Made by a program: the position numbers and the translations under genes
The notes under the pieces: generated by a model
What the model was told of the DNA's origin: nothing
Database searches by the model: none
The model's input: the letters and a program-made list of their open reading frames with translations, nothing else
Part shown: piece by piece, positions 49,832-59,022 of the stretch
Layout: every line of letters begins with the position of its first letter
Position numbering within the stretch: position 1 is the stretch's first letter
NCBI GenBank assembly: GCA_963281255.1
Contig: OY725503.1
Coordinates: 3,596,001 to 3,660,000, forward strand
Source of the DNA: Aphrocallistes beatrix
Taxonomy: Eukaryota > Porifera > Hexactinellida > Sceptrulophora > Aphrocallistidae
Direction: 5' to 3'
DNA length: 64,000 nucleotides

Positions 49832-50655
49832 CTAAGTACTGGAAAAATACCTCGTCGACCTTTTCAATGTGCAAGCGATTACTTTATTTGATTCATCCCC
49901 ATTTTGAGGTGGATTGGAACTAAGAATATATTCTTGACTGTATGCAGCAGGTAAAGGCAGCGAAATGTCCAGAAAATCTTCATTTCCGTTAATGTTTCTA
50001 CAGTTCTTACACTTCACTGTACTCATCATTTTCCCACCGAAAGTGTTAATAAAAGTACCAGTGCACACTAAAATGCTCACCAGCGTACTTCTTCAGGTTC
50101 TTATTCACAGAACAGTTCTTTAATTGAGTTTCATTGTCTTTGATGTTGAAATGTTTCCAAAATTCTACCTCCATGCGTTTTATTTCCTCATCTTCTACCA
50201 TAGTGATCATAGAACAGAACAATTCATGACTATCCTGTTGTGTACTGTTACGCGTAGAAAACTTTCAATGCTTTTTCCTGATTTCATTTTGTATAACACT
50301 GGGTGTGAAAATGTTTCTCAAAGTATTTTTCCCATGGGATCCTCCTGTTGCTTCAGAGTTGTATGTGGTTTCTTCCATCAAACTGGAAAGCTCCTTTGTT
50401 ATTTTTCAGGTTCTGTAACCTTCAATTGAAAGCGAATGTTATAGTCTGTAAATCAGGGTGTTTCTTTGGAACAAGTTTGTATTCACCACGGATCATGGTG
50501 CGATGTGGCTGATCCCTAAAAGGACGGAGATAGAGCAGGTTCTGTATAATAGAGTTGAAGTAACAAGTGTTCCCTAGATTGTAGAGTCCTATTATACGCA
50601 TGTTGTTTGTTCTGCTTGGCTCACTATCAACAGGATATAGAAGGTCACGGAACAA
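49832..50655 (-). pseudogene. USP copy E: short, frameshifted USP fragment
   Basis: Begins PVDSEPSRTNNMRIIGLYNLGNTCYFNS (Cys box intact), but the frame stops after HPDLQTITFAFN at 50422. Later pieces (50429-50080) are in other frames and full of small deletions, ending in FINTFGGKMMSTVKCKNC and DFLDISLPLP. The His-box half is missing. The same lesions are present in E' (54270-55099), so it was dead before it was duplicated. Confidence 0.9.
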
Positions 50656-50786
50656 TGAAATATTAAAGTGTCAGGAATAAGGCACAGGTCTAGGACTATC
50701 AATACAAACGTTCCTAAACAAGTTAAGAAGGCACAGTAGTTAGTGCTAACCATTCCTGAGGTTTATAACTACTAAACTACTACAAG

Positions 50787-50855
50787 CATGGGCGTAGGGA
50801 GGGGGGTTAGTTGTCACCCCCCCCCCCCCTGGACTAGAGGCTGGCTACGCCTATG
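50787..50855. mobile_element. 69-bp hAT-type MITE in the 3' module of USP copy F
   Basis: Ends CATGGGCGTAG and CTACGCCTATG with a poly-C centre, flanked by the perfect 8-bp repeat ACTACAAG (50779-50786 and 50856-50863). The homologous module downstream of copy G (about 55363-55375) has no insertion, giving an empty-site comparison. It is therefore younger than the F/G duplication. Confidence 0.9.
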
Positions 50856-51054
50856 ACTACAAGGCAATATCAAATCATTTAAACATACTAGATCAAAATG
50901 GTCAGCAATTATTAGTAATAACACGAATATGAAGCAGTCATAAAACAATATTGCGCACAACACAGCAAACTAGTAACCCCTTAGCCATGCATTCCCCCCT
51001 TCCATGCTAATTATAAAAAAGTTAAAATTACTTAAAGTACATGTTAGTCTTTAG

Positions 51055-53508
51055 TTAGAGAGGCAGTCTCTCATAGAACAGTATGTAGGCTTGAGAGCTG
51101 AATACGCGGTCATGATTAGTATTGGAAATATGGGAGTCGCTTATAGTATACCATTCTTCTGGGAGTGCGCTTTTACGATTTGAGTATGGTGACTTGCAGG
51201 TGCCATTTTCTCTCGCAAAAGAAATTTTGACATTCCAATCTGCTATATTAACATGTGCCACATAATGTCCACCGAACATTCCACCTGAGTGATCCACTAT
51301 TCCTCTCAGACCGTACAGAATCTTGTTGTTACAATCCTTAGGGACGGACGTGTCTGAAACACAGAAAGGTGACATGTCCAGCTCCAGGGGGAACTCAACA
51401 CGTTTGTTCAGTTTCTGCAGACCGTGTCCAGTTTGGGAGAAACGCTTGAGGTGTATAGTGAGGACAGGACCGACAGTTTTGATGTGGAATTGCTTAACTG
51501 CGCTAGTGAATATGAGAGCATCATAGTCGATACTATCAGTGTCATCATTTTCGTCAGAACCCGTATCTGAGGTCTCGTCCTGATTACTAACGAGTTGAGG
51601 GTTGCAATTATTGCAGACATAGTCCTCCTCTAAGAATATAGGAGAGAAGAACCGCATGAGATAGTACTCGAGAGAATCTTTAGGATAATCATTAGGCATA
51701 CGATTGAGTCTTTTCACTTCTCTAGATTTGACATTCACTTCTTCTTCAGAGTTTGACTCTATTCCACTTTGAGGTTGATTGAAACTAAGAATATTATGTT
51801 CTTGACTGTATTCAGGTAAAGGCAGTGAAATGTCCAGAAAATCTTTATTTATATTCAATATGCGACCACATCCCTCACACTTCACTGTACTGAGCATTTT
51901 CCCACCGAAAGTGTCATCGATAAAAGTACCAGTGAAGACAAAAATGTTCTCGAATTCACTAGCGTACTTCTTCAAGTTCTTTCTATTCACAGAACAGTTC
52001 ATTGATTGAGTTTTATTGTCTTTGATGTTAAAATGTTTCTCAAATGCTATCTTCAGTCGTTTTATTTCTTCATCTTTCACTATCTCGATCAGAATACGGA
52101 ACAATTCATAACTATCCTGTTGTGAACAATCAGAAAACTTTTCATATTTTTTCGCGATTTCAATTTGCACGGCCTTAGGTTTGACGATTTTTTGTGTATT
52201 TTTGTTTCTAGCCTTTTTGCCGAAAGTTCTTTCTGTAGCTTCAGGTTGGTAGTTAGTTTCTTGAATCAGATTGAAAAGTTCTTTTGTTAGTTGTCCAGGT
52301 TCCGCTTTCTTGTCAGAGGCAAATTCGATAGTTTCTAACTCAGGATGTTTCTTAGGAACGAGTTTGTACTTAATACGAGTCATTGTGTAAGACAGCAGTT
52401 CCCTAAAAGGACGGAGATAGAGCAGATTCTGTAGAACAGAGTTTAAGTAACAAGTGTTTCCTAGGTTGGAGAGTCCTATTACAGATATGTTGTTTGTTTT
52501 TGGCTGTTTCTGCCTCTTCTGATTTTCAGCAGTTAATCGTTTAATTTCATCTTCTTTTTCCTGAATTATTGATTCCAATTTTTTTACTTTCTCCAAATAA
52601 AATTCTTCAGTTTTGTCGAAACGCTTTGATTCAAATGGTTTCTCATGTTCCGATAACTCAGATCGTTTGATTAACGCCTCACATCCCATTTCCTTATATG
52701 GGCATGCTATTAGTGTGTTTGGGCATTCTTTTTCAATGTGTGATTTTAATTCTTTTCGAAATAGACTTTTCAAGCATTCGTTAGGACAAACTAAACGAAA
52801 TTCTGGGCAGATTTTGTTGTGATACTTTAATAATGTGTAATGGATTGTGGCACTACAATATTTACACTCGACTATTCGAAGCTGGCATTCATTTTGCCTT
52901 GAAATATTCCTGTTAAAGGTTCCCTTCGTGGCTTTCGACTGGAAGGTAGTTGCTCTTATCAGTTTTCTAGGCTTGCCTTTCTTGTTAGAATTTATGAATG
53001 TATTGAAATGAGGATATTTCTCTAAAACAAGTCTGTACTCAGTACGGGTTATGGTACAAATCAGATGTTCTCTAAAAGGGTGGAGGAGGAGCAGATTCTG
53101 TAGAACAGATTTGAAGTAACAACTGTTCCGTAGATTGTAGAACCCTGTCATACGCATACTCTTAGTTATGCTTATCTCATAATCAACAGGCTGCTTCCTT
53201 TTTATTAAAGACCGAGTGAAAGGTGGCTTACGACTCTTTTGGCTTTTAGTAGCAGGGTACTTAGCAACTTCGTAAGTTAGAGACTCTGAATTAGTCTTCT
53301 TATCGTCAAATATGTTATCAAAAAGTTCCAAACTACGAGTGTCAGTGGAGCGAGTGGGATTTCCTTGGTTTTCAGCATCCTTCTCCGAGTTAGACCTTCT
53401 TTTAAAGTGTTTGAGAGATACAGGTATGGCAAGGAATGTATGTTGTTTCTTTTCGGTATTGGGTTGCCTTTCCCCTGATTTTCTTTTAGATCTTCTAAAC
53501 TTCAACAT
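51055..53508 (-). CDS. USP copy F: USP fragment / TRAF zinc finger / coiled coil / USP chimera
   Basis: An 817-residue protein from ATG 53508 (MLKFRRSKRKSGERQ); a TTG extension upstream is rejected by comparison with copy G. Residues ~117-205 are the first ~90 residues of a USP domain (GFYNLRNSCYFKSVLQ) that stops before any His box. Residues ~207-281 are TRAF-type fingers (CQLRIVECKYC, CPNECL, CPYKEMGC). A short coiled coil with one ESIIQEKEDEIKRL unit follows. Then a full USP: Cys353 (GNTCYLN), His748 (GGHYVAHVN), zinc-ribbon CxxC pairs and YTISDSH. All catalytic residues are present in this C-terminal domain. It looks like an active deubiquitinase with an adaptor-type N-terminus. Confidence 0.9.
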   Translation of the reverse strand: MLKFRRSKRKSGERQPNTEKKQHTFLAIPVSLKHFKRRSNSEKDAENQGNPTRSTDTRSLELFDNIFDDKKTNSESLTYEVAKYPATKSQKSRKPPFTRSLIKRKQPVDYEISITKSMRMTGFYNLRNSCYFKSVLQNLLLLHPFREHLICTITRTEYRLVLEKYPHFNTFINSNKKGKPRKLIRATTFQSKATKGTFNRNISRQNECQLRIVECKYCSATIHYTLLKYHNKICPEFRLVCPNECLKSLFRKELKSHIEKECPNTLIACPYKEMGCEALIKRSELSEHEKPFESKRFDKTEEFYLEKVKKLESIIQEKEDEIKRLTAENQKRQKQPKTNNISVIGLSNLGNTCYLNSVLQNLLYLRPFRELLSYTMTRIKYKLVPKKHPELETIEFASDKKAEPGQLTKELFNLIQETNYQPEATERTFGKKARNKNTQKIVKPKAVQIEIAKKYEKFSDCSQQDSYELFRILIEIVKDEEIKRLKIAFEKHFNIKDNKTQSMNCSVNRKNLKKYASEFENIFVFTGTFIDDTFGGKMLSTVKCEGCGRILNINKDFLDISLPLPEYSQEHNILSFNQPQSGIESNSEEEVNVKSREVKRLNRMPNDYPKDSLEYYLMRFFSPIFLEEDYVCNNCNPQLVSNQDETSDTGSDENDDTDSIDYDALIFTSAVKQFHIKTVGPVLTIHLKRFSQTGHGLQKLNKRVEFPLELDMSPFCVSDTSVPKDCNNKILYGLRGIVDHSGGMFGGHYVAHVNIADWNVKISFARENGTCKSPYSNRKSALPEEWYTISDSHISNTNHDRVFSSQAYILFYERLPL

Positions 53509-53914
53509 AATGTTTTTAGCATCTAGTTTACAAGTTAGTGGCAGATAAATTACTTTTGATAGGCTACTACTACGAGAAGACTTTAATGACAGGGATTCAA
53601 GAACTGGCAAAAAAACGAATTGTACGAGTTTTTTGCCAAACGTTTACTTGCTACTTTATTTTTTCCTCCATTTAGATTTAATTTTACTCACTCACCACTT
53701 TTTTTTTACTTGCTACTTATTGAGAAGAAATTATTGATTGTACAGTATAAGACCGAAACGAGGGCGCATCGAGCGATTTGCAGAAATATTTGAGCATTTC
53801 AGTATCAGAATTTTCTTAATTTAACCAAGTCCATTTCATCAGAGTGTCAGGAAATTTACTTGCTACTTTTTTTTGCTCGCCTTCCAGAATATTACTTACA
53901 CAAGTAAATCCCTG

Positions 53915-54155
53915 CTTAATGATAGAAAAATTAATATATATAATACTGTTTACGATATCCCGAAAAGTACTAAATTTGAATAAGCAGGTACTTGTAGTAT
54001 GTTTAAATGCATTCAAGAGTCACTCTGAGATGACTCATCTTAATAACAAAATTAGGAGATTAGTCACATCCAATGTCAAATTGCCTTTTCTTCAAAGCCA
54101 AAGGGACATATGTACTACCGTAAACGAGATTTTATTAATCATCTCTCCGTAGTTT
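53915..54155. repeat. USP-cluster 5' module, copy 3
   Basis: Upstream of copy F: GATATCCCGAAAAGTACTAAATTTGAATAAGCAGG, CACTCTGAGATGACTCATC, AAAATTAGGAGATTAGTCACATCC. It extends to 54250 as duplicate sequence shared with 49535-49830. Confidence 0.75.
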
Positions 54156-54269
54156 CGTCATACTTCAACTAGATAATATCCACATCAATAATCGAGTCTA
54201 GTTACGTTAGAACTAAACATATTTTGGGTAGACACGACACTAAGTATTGGAAAAATACCTCGTCGACCT

Positions 54270-55099
54270 TTAAAATGTGCAAGCGATTACTTTATTTGAT
54301 TCATCCCCATTTTGAGGTGGATTGGAACTAAGAATATATTCTTGACTGCATGCAGGAGGTAAAGGCAGTGAAATATCCAGAAAATCTTCATTTCCGTTAA
54401 TGTTTCTACAGTTCTTACACTTCACTGTACTCATCATTTTCCCACCGAAAGTGTTAATAAAAGTACCAGTGCACACTAAAATGCTCACCAGCGTACTTCT
54501 TCAGGTTCTTATTCACAGAACAGTTCTTTAATTGAGTTTCATTGTCTTTGATGTTGAAATGTTTCCAAAATTCTACCTCCATGCGTTTTATTTCCTCATC
54601 TTCTACCATAGTGATCATAGAACAGAACAATTCATGACTATCCTGTTGTGTACTGTTACGCGTAGAAAACTTTCAATGCTTTTTCCTGATTTCATTTTGT
54701 ATAACACTGGGTGTGAAAATGTTTCTCAAAGTATTTTTCCCATGGGATCCTCCTGTTGCTTCAGAGTTGTATGTGGTTTCTTCCATCAAACTGGAAAGCT
54801 CCTTTGTTATTTTTCAGGTTCTGTAACCTTCAATTGAAAGCGAATGTTATAGTCTGTAAATCAGGGTGTTTCTTTGGAACAAGTTTGTATTCACCATGGA
54901 TCATGGTGCGATGTGGCTGATCCCTAAAAGGACGGAGATAGAGCAGGTTCTGAAGAACAGAGTTGAAGTAACAAGTGTTCCCTAGATTGTAGAGTCCTAT
55001 TATACGCATGTTGTTTGTTCTGCTTGGCTCACTATCAACAGGATATCGCTTTTCTTTTGATCTTTCTTTGACCCCATATTTTTCACGTAGTGATCGCAC
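54270..55099 (-). pseudogene. USP copy E': duplicate of pseudogene E
   Basis: Almost base-for-base the same as 49832-50655, including the premature stop after TITFAFN and the later frame breaks. It keeps about 165 extra bases at the 5' side (YGVKERSKEKRYPVDS upstream) that E lost by a deletion ending at AAGGTCACGGAACAATG. It is not translated into a complete domain. Confidence 0.9.
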
Positions 55100-55204
55100 A
55101 AAGTGTTTGAATTCAGAGTCTACAACGTCTTAGTCTTTGTCTGATTAAAAGTCAAGTCTTCTAAGCAGTAAGTAAACAAGAATTAACAAGGCACGAATAA
55201 AATT

Positions 55205-55573
55205 CATAATAACGATTATTAGAAGGTCACGGAACAATGAAATATTAAAGTGTCAGGAATAAGACACAGTTCTAGGACTATCAATACAAACGTTCCTAAA
55301 CAAGTTAAGAAGGCACAGTAGTTAGTGTTAACCATTCCTGAGGTTTATAACCACTAAACTACAACAAGGCAATCTCAAAGCATTTAAACATACTGGATCA
55401 AAATGGTCAGCAATTATTAGTAATAACACGAATATGTGTGTCACCATAAAAAGCAGTCATAAAACAATATTGCGCACAACACAGCAAACTAATAACCCCT
55501 TAGCCATGCAATCCCCCCTTCCATGCTAATTATAATAAAGTTAAAATTACTTAAAGTACATGCTGGTCTTTAG
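55205..55573. repeat. USP-cluster 3' module (downstream of USP copy G)
   Basis: Matches 50640-51054 and 34430-34799: GGTCACGGAACAATGAAATATTAAAGTG, GGCACAGTAGTTAGTGTTAACCATTCCTGAGG, AAAGTTAAAATTACTTAAAGTACATGCTGG. It represents the empty site for the 69-bp MITE. Confidence 0.75.
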
Positions 55574-58390
55574 TTAGAGAGGCAGTCTCTCATAGAACAG
55601 TATGTAGGCTTGAGAGCTGAATACATCGGCATGATTAGTATTGGAAATATGGGAGTCGCTTATAGTATACCATTCTTCTGGGAGTGCGCTTTTACGATTT
55701 GAGTCTGGTGACTTGTAGGTGCCATTTTTTCTCGCGAAAGAATTTTTGGCATTCCAATCTGCTATATTAACATGTGCCACATAATGTCCACCGAACATTC
55801 CACCAGAGTGATCCACGACTCCTCTCAGACCGTACAAGATCTGGTTATTAAAATCCTTAGGAACGGACGTATCTGAAACACAGAAAGGAGACATGTCCAG
55901 CTCCAGGGGGAAATCAACACGTTTGTCCAGTTTCTGCAGACCGTATCCAGTTTGAGAGAAACGCTTGAGGTGTATAGTGAGGACAGGACCGACAGTTTTG
56001 ATGTGGAATTGCTTAACTGCGCTAGTGAATATGAGAGCATCATAGTCGATACTATCAGTGTCATCATTTTCGTCAGAACTCATATCTGAGGTCTCGTCCT
56101 GATTACTAACGAGTTGAGGGTTGCAAGTATTGCAGACGTAGTCGTCCTCTAAGAATATAGGAGAGAAGAACCGCATGAGATAATACTCGAGAGAGTCTTT
56201 AGGGTAATCATTAGCCATATGATTGAGTCTTTTCACTTCTTTAGATTTGACATTCACTTCTTCTTCAGAGTTTGACTCTATTCCACTTTGAGGTTGATTA
56301 GAACTAAGATTATTATCTTTTTCATTGCATTCAGGTAAAGGCAGCGAAATATCCAGAAAATCTTCATTTACATTCAATATGTTCTTACATCCCTCACACT
56401 TCACTGTACTGAGCATTTTCCCACCGAAAGTGTCATCGATAAAAGTACCAGTAAACACAAAAATGTTCTCGAATTCACTAGCATACTTCTTCAAGTTCTT
56501 TCCATCCACAGAACAGTTCTTTGATTGAGTTTTATTGTCTTTATTGTTAAAATGTTTCTCAAATGCCTCCTTCAGTCGTTTTATTTCTTCATCTTTCACC
56601 ATGTCGATCATAGAACGGAACAATTCATGACTATCCTGTTGTGAACCATCAGAAAACTTGTCATGCTTTTTCGCGATTTCAATTTGCACGGCTCTAGGTT
56701 TGACGATTTTTTGTGTGTTTCTAGCCTTTTTGCCAGAAGTTCCCTCCGTTGCTTCAGATTGGTAGACAGTTTCTTGAATCAGATTGAAAAGTTCTTGTGT
56801 CAATTGTCCAGGTTCCGCTTTCTTGTCAGAGGCAAATTCGATAGTTTTTAGTTCAGGATGTTTCTTAGGAACGAGTTTGTACTTAGTACGAGTCATTGTA
56901 TAAGTCAGCAGTTCCCTAAAAGGACGGAGATAGAGCAGATTCTGTAGAACAGAGTTGAAGTAACAAGTGTTTCCTAGATTGGAGAGTCCGATTACATGCA
57001 TGTACATAGTTGTGATATTATCCTTGCAATCATCAGACTGTTTCTGCCTCTTCTGACCTTCAGTAGCAGCATTTTCAGTTTTGTAAGTTATGGACTCCAA
57101 ATTATGCTTTCGCTTTTCACCAGGTTCCTTAACAGGATTAAAGTGGTTTAATAATGCGGGCATTATTTTCAATATTGTAGTGAATAAATTCCTTTTATTA
57201 GGATCTTCTTTGCCCCCATTCCCACTCGGCTCTGACTTTGTATCTTTTTCCATATTTTGCACTATAGCATTTAATTGTTTATTTTCATCTTCTTTTTCCT
57301 CTATTATTGATTTCAATTGTTTATTCTCATCCTCTTTTTCCTGTATTATTGATTTCAATTGTTTATTCTCATCCTCTTTTTCCTGTATTATTGATTTCAA
57401 TTGTTTATTTTCATCTTCTTCTTCCTCTATTATTGATTTCAAGTGTTTATTTCCATCTTCTTTTCCCTGTATTATTGATTTTAATTGTTTATTTTCATCT
57501 TCTTTTTCCTCTAATATTGATTTCAATGGTTTATTTTTATCTTCTTTTTCCTCTATTATTGATTCCAATTTTTTTATTTTATTCAAATAAAATACTTCAG
57601 TTTTGTCAAAATGCTTTGATTCAAATGGTTTCTCATGTTCCGGTAACTCAGATCTTTTGATTAAAACTTCACACCCCATTTCCTTATATGGGCATGTTAT
57701 TAGTGTGTTTGGACATTCTTTTTCAATGTGTGATTTTAATTCTTTTCGAATTAGACTTTTCAAGCATTCGTTAGGACAAACTAAAGGAAATTCTGGGCAG
57801 ATTTTGTTGTGATACTTCAATAATGTGTAATGGATTGTGGCACTACAATATATACACTCGACTATTCGAAGCTGGCATTCATTTTGCCTTGAAATATTCC
57901 TGTTAAAGGTTCCCTTCGTGGCTTTCGACTGGAAGGTAGTTGCTCTTATCAGTTTTCTAGGCTTGCCTTTCTTGTTAGAATTTATGAATGTATTGAAATG
58001 AGGATATTTCTCTAAAACAAGTCTGTACTCAGTACGGGTTATGGTACAAATCAGATGTTCTCTAAAAGGGTGGAGGAGGAACAGATTCTGTAGAACAGAT
58101 TTGAAGTAACAACTGCTCCTTAGATTGTAGAACCCTGTCATACTCATACTCTTAGTTATGCTTATCTCATAATCAACAGAGTGTCTCCTTTCCACAATAG
58201 ACCGAATGAAAGGTGGCTTAGGACAAGTGTCAATGGAGTGAGGGAGATTTCCTTGGTTTTCAGCAGCCTTCTTCGAGTTAGACGTTCTTTTATAGCGTTT
58301 GAGACGTATGCAAAGGAATGTATATTGTTTCTTTTCGGTATTGGGTTGCCTCCCCCCTGATTTTCTTTTAGATCTCAACCACTTCAACAT
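55574..58390 (-). CDS. USP copy G: USP fragment / TRAF zinc finger / long coiled coil / USP chimera
   Basis: A 938-residue protein from ATG 58390 (MLKWLRSKRKSGGRQ), sister to copy F. Residues ~85-165 are a truncated USP start (GFYNLRSSCYFKSVLQ). Residues ~170-245 are TRAF-type fingers. Residues ~274-382 are a coiled coil of seven 14-residue units (KSIIQEKEDENKQL). After a spacer (KEPGEKRKHNLESITYKTEN) comes a complete USP: Cys477 (GNTCYFN), His869 (GGHYVAHVN), CxxC pairs and YTISDSH. The coil would make it an oligomer. Trimeric TRAF-like clustering of a deubiquitinase is an inference from the layout. Confidence 0.92.
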   Translation of the reverse strand: MLKWLRSKRKSGGRQPNTEKKQYTFLCIRLKRYKRTSNSKKAAENQGNLPHSIDTCPKPPFIRSIVERRHSVDYEISITKSMSMTGFYNLRSSCYFKSVLQNLFLLHPFREHLICTITRTEYRLVLEKYPHFNTFINSNKKGKPRKLIRATTFQSKATKGTFNRNISRQNECQLRIVECIYCSATIHYTLLKYHNKICPEFPLVCPNECLKSLIRKELKSHIEKECPNTLITCPYKEMGCEVLIKRSELPEHEKPFESKHFDKTEVFYLNKIKKLESIIEEKEDKNKPLKSILEEKEDENKQLKSIIQGKEDGNKHLKSIIEEEEDENKQLKSIIQEKEDENKQLKSIIQEKEDENKQLKSIIEEKEDENKQLNAIVQNMEKDTKSEPSGNGGKEDPNKRNLFTTILKIMPALLNHFNPVKEPGEKRKHNLESITYKTENAATEGQKRQKQSDDCKDNITTMYMHVIGLSNLGNTCYFNSVLQNLLYLRPFRELLTYTMTRTKYKLVPKKHPELKTIEFASDKKAEPGQLTQELFNLIQETVYQSEATEGTSGKKARNTQKIVKPRAVQIEIAKKHDKFSDGSQQDSHELFRSMIDMVKDEEIKRLKEAFEKHFNNKDNKTQSKNCSVDGKNLKKYASEFENIFVFTGTFIDDTFGGKMLSTVKCEGCKNILNVNEDFLDISLPLPECNEKDNNLSSNQPQSGIESNSEEEVNVKSKEVKRLNHMANDYPKDSLEYYLMRFFSPIFLEDDYVCNTCNPQLVSNQDETSDMSSDENDDTDSIDYDALIFTSAVKQFHIKTVGPVLTIHLKRFSQTGYGLQKLDKRVDFPLELDMSPFCVSDTSVPKDFNNQILYGLRGVVDHSGGMFGGHYVAHVNIADWNAKNSFARKNGTYKSPDSNRKSALPEEWYTISDSHISNTNHADVFSSQAYILFYERLPL
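57245..57568 (-). repeat. 42-bp coding minisatellite (14-residue coiled-coil repeat) in copy G
   Basis: Seven tandem 42-base units encode variants of KSIIxEKEDENKQL with heptad spacing of Ile/Leu. Copy F has a single unit, and copy H a single ESIVQEREDEIKRL. The array therefore expanded after the F/G duplication, or contracted in F. Confidence 0.93.
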
Positions 58391-58454
58391 AATGTTTTTA
58401 GCATCTAGTTAACAAGTTATTGGAAGAGAAATTAGTTTTGATAGGTTATTACTA

Positions 58455-58695
58455 CGAGGAGACCTTATTGATAGAAAAGTTAATATATAATACTGTTCAC
58501 AATATCTAGAAAAACTATTAAATTTTGATATGCATATAGTATATATAATGCATTTAAGAGTTACTCTGAGATGACTCACCTTAATAACAAAATTAGGAGA
58601 TTAGTCATATCCAATGTCAACTTGCTTTTTCTCCAAAGCCAAAGGAACATACGTGCTACCAGTAACGAGATCTTATTAATCATCTCTCCATAGTT
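58455..58695. repeat. USP-cluster 5' module, copy 4
   Basis: Directly upstream of copy G: ATATAGTATATATAATGCATTTAAGAG, CTCTGAGATGACTCACC, AAAATTAGGAGATTAGTCATATCC, CCAAAGCCAAAGG. This is the same module as 43070-43295. Confidence 0.75.
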
Positions 58696-59022
58696 TATTT
58701 TACTTAGGTTAGAACTGAACAGATTTTGGATAAACACGACAGTAAGCACTGCAAAAACACCTCATCGACCTTTCAATGTGCAAGTTACTACTTTATTTGA
58801 TTAATCCATATTTTTTCTGAAACCTTTATAATCTTAAATAATAAAGGGATCTCCGTCAAATTTAGGCCGGATCGAGATGGTAAAACAATTAACGAAGAGC
58901 AACGATTATTAATTAATACAAATAGACGTACAACACAAAACATTTGTGTTGAACAGTCACAGTAATAAAAATACTAATAAGCCATGCAATCCATGCTAAC
59001 TATAAAACATAAAAATAATCTA
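58696..59022. other. Intergenic with 3' module of copy H
   Basis: The second half (ACGAAGAGCAACGATTATTAATTAATACAAATAGACG to the stop) is shared almost exactly with 62150-62290 downstream of copy I. No gene is visible. Confidence 0.45.

Noticed and set aside
53509-53610. 34-residue N-terminal extension of USP copy F
   Set aside because: It would start at TTG and is not present in sister copy G, whose ATG aligns with 53508.
57090-57660. Plus-strand frames rich in Phe, Cys and Ser
   Set aside because: They are antisense to the coiled-coil minisatellite of copy G and only reflect its 42-base period.
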